NCBI GenBank assembly: GCA_030452265.1
Contig: JAKDMQ010000006.1
Location: forward strand, 1-38,421
DNA from: Nitrococcus sp.
GTDB lineage: Bacteria > Pseudomonadota > Gammaproteobacteria > Nitrococcales > Nitrococcaceae
Length of the DNA: 38,421 bases
Reading direction: 5' to 3'
Part shown: piece after piece, positions 32,748 to 38,421 of the stretch
Position numbering within the stretch: the stretch's first letter is position 1
Layout: every line of letters starts with the position of its first letter
Program-made: the position numbers and the translations under genes
Notes under the pieces: model-generated
Database searches by the model: none
Told to the model about the DNA's origin: nothing
What the model saw: only the letters and a program-made list of their open reading frames with translations

Positions 32748-33515
32748 CTAGCGCTCCCCCTGCTCCAAGCGCAATAACGTTGCGCCGATTACCCCAGTGG
32801 GCATGGCGATAAGATTGGCCACGGGGATGAGTGTGATGGCGAGTAGGCCGGCGCCGAAGCCGAGGTGGAGCATGCGCCGGCCTCGGACGAGCCGGCGCTG
32901 CTCCTTGAAGGCGATGCCGCGGTTGCCAAGCGGGTAGTCCATGTACTCGAGCGCCATAATCCAGGCGCCGTAGAGCAGCCACAGCGGTGAGGTCAGCAGG
33001 TTCGCCACCGGCACGAAGAAAAGGATTAGCAACGGTGCGGCGAGCAGCACGAAATAGGCGATCTTGCGCAGCTCGTCGCGGATCGCGCCTAGGGCGTCCA
33101 CGAATAGCCCGCCGCCGGACGCCTCCCGCGGCAGACGGCCGGTCACCTGTGCCTCTACCCGGGCGGAGAGCATGCCGTTGAAGGGCGAGCCGATGAGATT
33201 CGCGACCGCGGTGAAGGTGTAAAACATCACCACGAAGGCCATCAGCAGGAACAGCGGCCAGAGCAGCCAACGCGCGGCGACGACCAGAAAATCCAATATC
33301 GCACCGAGCCAGCCCTCGACCCGGATCTCCGCGGGCTCGGGTACCAGGTAGTTCATTAGCGACTGCAGCCAGTCGGCCCCGATCCAGAACAGCCCGGCGA
33401 ATACCAGCACGTTGACCACCACGGGCAGCCACACGTAACGTCGTAGTCCCACGGTGTTCAGCATCCGAAGGCCGCGAGGGACATAGGTGGCGCCGCGTAA
33501 GAAGTCGCCGAGCAT
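32748..33515 (-). CDS. cysZ: CysZ/EI24-family sulfate transport protein
   Basis: 'GLRRYVWLPVVVNVLVFAGLFW', 'NLIGSPFNGMLSARVEAQVTGR', 'YLDYPLGN..F' type motif 'MALEYMDYPLGNRGIAFKEQRRLVR'. Confidence 0.9.
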   Translation of the reverse strand: MLGDFLRGATYVPRGLRMLNTVGLRRYVWLPVVVNVLVFAGLFWIGADWLQSLMNYLVPEPAEIRVEGWLGAILDFLVVAARWLLWPLFLLMAFVVMFYTFTAVANLIGSPFNGMLSARVEAQVTGRLPREASGGGLFVDALGAIRDELRKIAYFVLLAAPLLILFFVPVANLLTSPLWLLYGAWIMALEYMDYPLGNRGIAFKEQRRLVRGRRMLHLGFGAGLLAITLIPVANLIAMPTGVIGATLLRLEQGER

Positions 33516-33910
33516 CAGGGCAGCTCCACTTGCGCGGCGGGCGCCCAGTCCGGCGCCCGATGTTCGGCCACCACACTGGTGTGGATGCCGCCGCGCACGT
33601 TAAATTGCGCTTTAACGCGAACGAAGCGCGGCGTCAGCGTTGCGACCAAGTCGTCGAGAATGCGGTTGGTCACCGCCTCATGGAAGGCGCCCTCGTCGCG
33701 GAACGACCAGAAATAAAGCTTGAGTGATTTGAGCTCCACGCAGTGTGCTGCCGGCACGTAGTCGATGATAATCGTAGCGAAGTCCGGCTGGCCGGTCACG
33801 GGGCACAAGCAGGTGAATTCCGGTACCCGGATGTGCAGCGTGTAGTCGCGTTCCGGTTTCGGGTTGGGGAAGGTCACCAGAGACTTGGTCGGTTGTGTGG
33901 TCATGGCCAT
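33515..33910 (-). CDS. queF: NADPH-dependent 7-cyano-7-deazaguanine (preQ0) reductase, short form
   Basis: '[58 protein letters not shown]'; ATGA overlap with cysZ. Confidence 0.96.
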   Translation of the reverse strand: MAMTTQPTKSLVTFPNPKPERDYTLHIRVPEFTCLCPVTGQPDFATIIIDYVPAAHCVELKSLKLYFWSFRDEGAFHEAVTNRILDDLVATLTPRFVRVKAQFNVRGGIHTSVVAEHRAPDWAPAAQVELP

Positions 33911-34118
33911 GCGCTGAGCGTGAGGCAGTGAACGGGAATGATTTTAGCTCTCGTCCGTCGGTTTCGCTACCGGGGTGGATTTGCCTGCAAGGCGTGGGGC
34001 GTTATCGTATGTGGTCGTTGGCTGTTCCAAAGGCGCAAGGCGAACGGGGCCGGAGTGGACATGAGCCGGGAGAGAGCCGCCTCGGCCTTTACAATGAGCT
34101 CGATAATCCGCAAAGACC

Positions 34119-37100
34119 ATGCATCTAACTAAAATCAAGCTCGCGGGCTTCAAGTCCTTCGTCGAGCCGACGACCATTTCCTTGCCAGGTGCGATCATTG
34201 GCATCGTGGGCCCCAACGGCTGCGGCAAGTCCAATATCATCGATGCCGTGCGCTGGGTCATGGGCGAGAGCTCGGCGAAGTATCTGCGCGGCGAGTCTAT
34301 GGTGGATGTCATCTTCAATGGCACCGATTCTCGCAAGGCGGTGAGCGTGGCTTTCATCGAGCTCGTTTTTGACAATGTGGATGCCGCGGTCGGTGGTAAG
34401 TATGCGGCTTACAGCGAGATCTCGGTGCGTCGCCAGGTCAATCGCGACGGACAATCGACCTATTATTTCAACGGTACCCGCTGCCGGCGTCGGGATATCA
34501 CCGATGTCTTTCTCGGTACTGGCCTTGGGCCGCGCAGTTATTCCCTCATCGAACAAAGTATGATCGCCCGCATTATCGAGGCACGTCCGGAAGAGCTTCG
34601 GGCGCATCTGGAGGAGGCAGCCGGGGTCTCGCTCTACAGAGAGCGGCGCAAGGAGACCGAGCGCCGGATGCTCGATACCGGGGAGAACCTGGCGCGCTTA
34701 GATGATATGCGCGGCGAGCTCGCGCGTCAGCTCGGCAAGCTCAAACGTCAGGCGCAGGCAGCCGAGCGCTACCGGGCTTTGAAGAGCAAGCTGCGCGAAT
34801 GCCAGGCACATCTGCATGCGCTCAAGCTGAAGATGCTCGATAGTGAGCGCCAGCGCGTGCGCCACGAGACGGCGGTGCACGAGGACAATCTCGCCTCGCA
34901 GCTTGCTCAGCAGGGCGGGTTGGAGCGTAAGATCGAAGATCAGCGCGGCGCTTGCGCGCAGCGCAACGAGCGGGTCAATGACGTTCACGCTCGCTGTTAT
35001 GCGATTGGCAGCGAGATTGCCCGAGTCGAGCAGCAGATACAGCACCGTCGAGAGCTGTGTGAGACGAGCCGACGAGAGCTGGCGCGAACGCGTGAGGCGC
35101 TGCTCGAAATCGAGCGCAACGTCGATCAGGATCGGGATAAGCAAATGCAGCTACAATCGCGGGCCCAGGAGCTGGCGCTGGCGATTGCGGAGGCGTTTGC
35201 GGCCGAGACGGCGGCACGCGAGGTGGTCGAATCGAAGCAGGGCCAAATCGAGCAGTGGCGCGGGTGCTGGGAGCGGTTAACCGATGAGGCCGCGCAGCCG
35301 GTGCGGATTGTCCAGGTCGAGCGTGCCCGCATCGAGCAGCTCGAGCAGCGCGCGCGCGAGCGCGGCGAGCGCGGCGAGCGGTTGCGCGAGGAAAGCGAGC
35401 GGCTGATTCGCGAGAACCCGCAATCGGAGTTAGAACAGCGCATCGAGCGCGAGCAGGCGTTGCTCGATGAGGTCGCTCGGCTGCGGGAACGTCACCGGGA
35501 GCAACAGACCCGGCTCGGTGAGCTGCGCGAGCGGATAAGCCAATTGACCGATGGGGTGGATGAAATGCGCTCCGTACTGCATCGGGATCAGGCACGGCTC
35601 ACCTCGCTGGAGACGATCCAGCAAGCAGCCTTGGGCGAGGATGAAACGGTCAGGGCCTGGCTCGATGGTGTAGGGCTCGATGGCGAGCATCGGTTGTCGC
35701 AGTCGCTTGATGTCGAGCGTGGATGGGAGCATGCGCTGGAGACGGTGCTCGGCTGCGCGCTGCACGCCTTCGTGACGGAAAGTGCCGGCGGCGCGGGCGG
35801 CGAGCCGCTAAGTCCGCTCGGTACAGGGACCGTGATGCTGTTCAGCCCATGTTCTGGCTCAACGCCCGCGCGCCCGAAGCTCGGCCTTGCTCCGGCGCTG
35901 CGCGACAAGGTGAGCGCCCCCTGGGCCCTGGATGATCTGCTCGGTCATGTTTACTGCGTCGATGACCTTGCCGCGGCCCGCACCCTCGCCGTTGCCCTCG
36001 ATACGCATGAATCCGTCGTTACGCCCGAGGGTGTCTGGCTGGGCCGGCGCTGGGCTCGGGTGTATGGCGCCAATAGCCCCACGGCCGGCGTTCTCGCTCG
36101 CGAGCGGGAGATTGAGACGCTGCGTGCCGGCGTGGCTGCCAGGCGGCAGCGTTTGGCGGCCTTGCAGTCCGAACAGGGAAGCTTGCGCTCGGATTTGGCG
36201 GAGGCAGAGCCAGTTTTTGATGCGCTGCGCGAGGAGTTGGCCGATCGGCAGCGGGAGCTTGCAAGCGTACGTGCCCGCATAGATAGCCTGCGCGAGCGCC
36301 AGGATGAAATTGGCCAGCGGCGCCTGAAGATCGATCGGGAGCTCTTAGAGATTGCCGCGGCAAGTGAGGACACCGCCCAGGCCGTTTCTAGCGCGCGCGA
36401 AGGGCTGCAGGAGGCGTTGGCGCGTGGCGAGGCACTCGATCGCGAGCGCGCGTGCTACAAGGAAGAGGGGCAAGCTTTGCAGGTGCAGCTTGCAGCCGCG
36501 CAAGTGCGGTTCAAGGAGGCGCAGGCGCACCACCATGAGCTGAGCTTGCAGGAAAAGAGCGTCGCTACGGCGCGCGCGGCACTGGAGGAGTCCGTCGATC
36601 GGTTCGGTGAGCAGCGCCAGCGGCTTTTAACCCGCAATGCAGAGCTCGAGGCGCAATTAGCGCAGCTCGATGCCCCCGAGGGCGGCCTCGAGCTAGAACG
36701 CCGGCGTCTCGTGGATGAGCGGGCAACGATTGAGGAACGGCTGGCGCAGGCACGCCGCGAGCTTAGCGAATCCGAGCAGGCTCTGCGAGCGCTCGAGCCC
36801 CAGCGCGCGGAGAACGCTCAGCGAGTGCTGGAGCTGCGTGAAGCGCTGGAATCGGCCCGGCTGCGCGAGCACGAGCTGAGAATTCGGCTGCAGACCCAAC
36901 TGGAGCAGCTTGCGGAGCTGGGTTACGAGCTGGAGGCGCTGAGCGCCGGATTGGATCCCGAGCTTACCGAATCCGCTTGCGCTCAGGAGCTCAACCGCCT
37001 GCAGGAACAAATTAGCCGGCTCGAGCCCGTCAATCTGGCGGCTATCGGCGAGTGTTTGGATTTGGAGCAACGCAAGAGCTACCTCGACGCACAGCATGAC

Positions 37101-37634
37101 GATCTCAGCGCGGCTCTGAGCACTTTGGAGCGCGCCATCCGCCGCATCGATCAGGAAACACGGCAGCGCTTCAAGGAGACCTTCGAGCAGGTCGATCGAC
37201 GCCTGGGCGAGCTCTTCCCGCGCCTTTTTGGCGGCGGGCAGGCTCATCTCGAGCTCAGCGGTGAGGATCTGCTCGAGGGGGCGATTGCCATCATGGCCCG
37301 GCCGCCGGGCAAGAAGATCACCAGCCTGCATCTGCTCTCGAGCGGTGAGAAGGCGCTGACCGCGGTTTCCCTAGTCTTCGCCTTGTTTGAGCTCAATCCG
37401 GCGCCGTTTTGTATGCTCGATGAGGTGGATGCGCCGCTCGATGAGGCCAATGTGGGTCGCTTCTGCGACATGCTCCAGGAGCAAAGCGCGCGGGTACAAT
37501 TCATCATCATCACCCATAACAAAACCACCATGCAGGCGGCTAGCCACCTTCTCGGTATTACCATGAACGAGCCTGGAGTCTCTCGGCTGGTGGCGGTGGA
37601 TTTGACACGAGCGGCTGAACTGACGGCCGTTTGA
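34119..37634 (+). CDS. smc: Chromosome segregation protein SMC
   Basis: MHLTKIKLAGFKSFVEPTTISLPGAIIGIVGPNGCGKSNIIDAVRWVMGESSAKYLRG, long coiled coils, hinge, C-terminal 'HLLSSGEKALTAVSLVFALFELNPAPFCMLDEVDAPLDEANVGRF'. Confidence 0.98.
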   Translation: MHLTKIKLAGFKSFVEPTTISLPGAIIGIVGPNGCGKSNIIDAVRWVMGESSAKYLRGESMVDVIFNGTDSRKAVSVAFIELVFDNVDAAVGGKYAAYSEISVRRQVNRDGQSTYYFNGTRCRRRDITDVFLGTGLGPRSYSLIEQSMIARIIEARPEELRAHLEEAAGVSLYRERRKETERRMLDTGENLARLDDMRGELARQLGKLKRQAQAAERYRALKSKLRECQAHLHALKLKMLDSERQRVRHETAVHEDNLASQLAQQGGLERKIEDQRGACAQRNERVNDVHARCYAIGSEIARVEQQIQHRRELCETSRRELARTREALLEIERNVDQDRDKQMQLQSRAQELALAIAEAFAAETAAREVVESKQGQIEQWRGCWERLTDEAAQPVRIVQVERARIEQLEQRARERGERGERLREESERLIRENPQSELEQRIEREQALLDEVARLRERHREQQTRLGELRERISQLTDGVDEMRSVLHRDQARLTSLETIQQAALGEDETVRAWLDGVGLDGEHRLSQSLDVERGWEHALETVLGCALHAFVTESAGGAGGEPLSPLGTGTVMLFSPCSGSTPARPKLGLAPALRDKVSAPWALDDLLGHVYCVDDLAAARTLAVALDTHESVVTPEGVWLGRRWARVYGANSPTAGVLAREREIETLRAGVAARRQRLAALQSEQGSLRSDLAEAEPVFDALREELADRQRELASVRARIDSLRERQDEIGQRRLKIDRELLEIAAASEDTAQAVSSAREGLQEALARGEALDRERACYKEEGQALQVQLAAAQVRFKEAQAHHHELSLQEKSVATARAALEESVDRFGEQRQRLLTRNAELEAQLAQLDAPEGGLELERRRLVDERATIEERLAQARRELSESEQALRALEPQRAENAQRVLELREALESARLREHELRIRLQTQLEQLAELGYELEALSAGLDPELTESACAQELNRLQEQISRLEPVNLAAIGECLDLEQRKSYLDAQHDDLSAALSTLERAIRRIDQETRQRFKETFEQVDRRLGELFPRLFGGGQAHLELSGEDLLEGAIAIMARPPGKKITSLHLLSSGEKALTAVSLVFALFELNPAPFCMLDEVDAPLDEANVGRFCDMLQEQSARVQFIIITHNKTTMQAASHLLGITMNEPGVSRLVAVDLTRAAELTAV

Positions 37635-37755
37635 GGCCCTAGGGGTTGAGCTTCGCCTGCGCCGGGTGCAGTCTGTAAAGTTTCACGGGGGTGCCTAGCC
37701 GTTGAGGTTATCTCCCAAGAAATGGAATTATCGTTTCCTCGGAACGCCTGGCCGT

Positions 37756-37777
37756 CGGCGGCGGCGGCGGCGGCGGC
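37756..37777 (+). repeat. (CGG)7 trinucleotide repeat in the smc-zipA spacer
   Basis: cggcggcggcggcggcggcggc read directly. Confidence 0.9.
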
Positions 37778-37813
37778 TTAGGATGCTAAGGTTAAGGTCA
37801 CCGGGACGTATGC

Positions 37814-38421
37814 ATGGAAGAGCTTCGCTGGCTATTGCTGATTTTGGGTCTGCTGGTCATCGTGCTGGTATATGGTTACGGACGCGTCCAGCAATGGCGC
37901 AATGAGGGGCCGCCTTGGCGGCGCCGGCGTTCGGGGCCGGAGCCCTTCGCCGAAGATTTGCTCCTGAACGAGGATGTCGAGGAGTCGCTCAGCGAGCTGG
38001 ACTCTTTGATTAGCGAGCGCCAGGAGGAGCTTCGTGGAGTGCATCCGCTGGGCGAAGCCACGCCGGCAGATGAGCGCAGTGCGGCGGCTACGAATCGCCT
38101 CAACGAAGACGTGGACGTGCCTGCACAGCCGGGTAGCCAACGATCTGAACGCCGGGAAGGTCGGTTGGCGGCGTTGCTTGGCAGCCGTGGCAGAAATCCG
38201 CGGCCGGACCGCGAGCCGCAGGGTCATCCAAAGAGCCCGGACGAGGAGAAAATCGTCGTAATCAATCTAGTCGCGGTAGCGGAGGGCGATTACTTTTCGG
38301 GGCCGGAGCTGGTGCAGGCGCTGGAGGCGGCCGGCATGCACTTCGGTGAGCACAATATCTTCCACCGTTTGCTGGATACGCCGAGCGATCCCAGCACCCT
38401 TTTCAGCGCCGCCAACATTCT
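37814..38421 (+). CDS. zipA: Cell division protein ZipA, truncated at the window end
   Basis: MEELRWLLLILGLLVIVLVYGYGRVQQWRNEGPP... then 'EEKIVVINLVAVAEGDYFSGPELVQALEAAGMHFGEHNIFHRLLDTPSDPSTLFSAANI' (ZipA C-terminal FtsZ-binding domain). Open to the end of the window. Confidence 0.92.
   Translation, partial: MEELRWLLLILGLLVIVLVYGYGRVQQWRNEGPPWRRRRSGPEPFAEDLLLNEDVEESLSELDSLISERQEELRGVHPLGEATPADERSAAATNRLNEDVDVPAQPGSQRSERREGRLAALLGSRGRNPRPDREPQGHPKSPDEEKIVVINLVAVAEGDYFSGPELVQALEAAGMHFGEHNIFHRLLDTPSDPSTLFSAANI

Noticed and set aside
32680-33576. 298-aa minus-strand ORF in another frame across cysZ
   Set aside because: Arg/Pro/Gly-rich out-of-frame translation of cysZ, which has clear membrane-protein character in its own frame.

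Overview
The window is a GC-rich chromosomal segment with a gammaproteobacterial look (clpP-clpX-lon-hupB-ppiD and smc-zipA order). Source suggestions are inference only. In order it contains: the 3' end of a DUF62/SAM hydroxide adenosyltransferase-type gene, mdh, uvrA(-), a small CCDC90/DUF1640-like coiled-coil membrane protein, a block on the minus strand of fadD-like ligase / SDR / Asp-Asn beta-hydroxylase, a divergent zinc alcohol dehydrogenase, tRNA-Leu(UAG), tig-clpP-clpX-lon-hupB, tRNA-Val(UAC), tRNA-Asp(GUC), ppiD, fabI(-), der, then a five-gene respiratory cluster (membrane-anchored diheme cytochrome c, narG/nxrA, narH/nxrB, narJ, narI), a DnaQ-like protein, acs(-), queF-cysZ(-), smc and a truncated zipA. 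Two loci stand out. (1) The cyt c-G-H-J-I cluster at 21579-29358 has proteins that look more like the NarG/NxrA branch containing the cytoplasmic nitrite oxidoreductases of Nitrobacter/Nitrococcus/Thiocapsa, or Thermus-type NarCGHJI, than like E. coli NarGHI. Its junctions carry several perfect GC-rich inverted repeats. (2) Directly downstream, at 29743-30330, is an intact ORF clearly homologous to the DNA polymerase III epsilon (DnaQ) exonuclease domain in which all five catalytic positions appear substituted, so it is a candidate pseudo-exonuclease of unknown function linked to the nar/nxr locus. No CRISPR array, transposase or phage module was seen.
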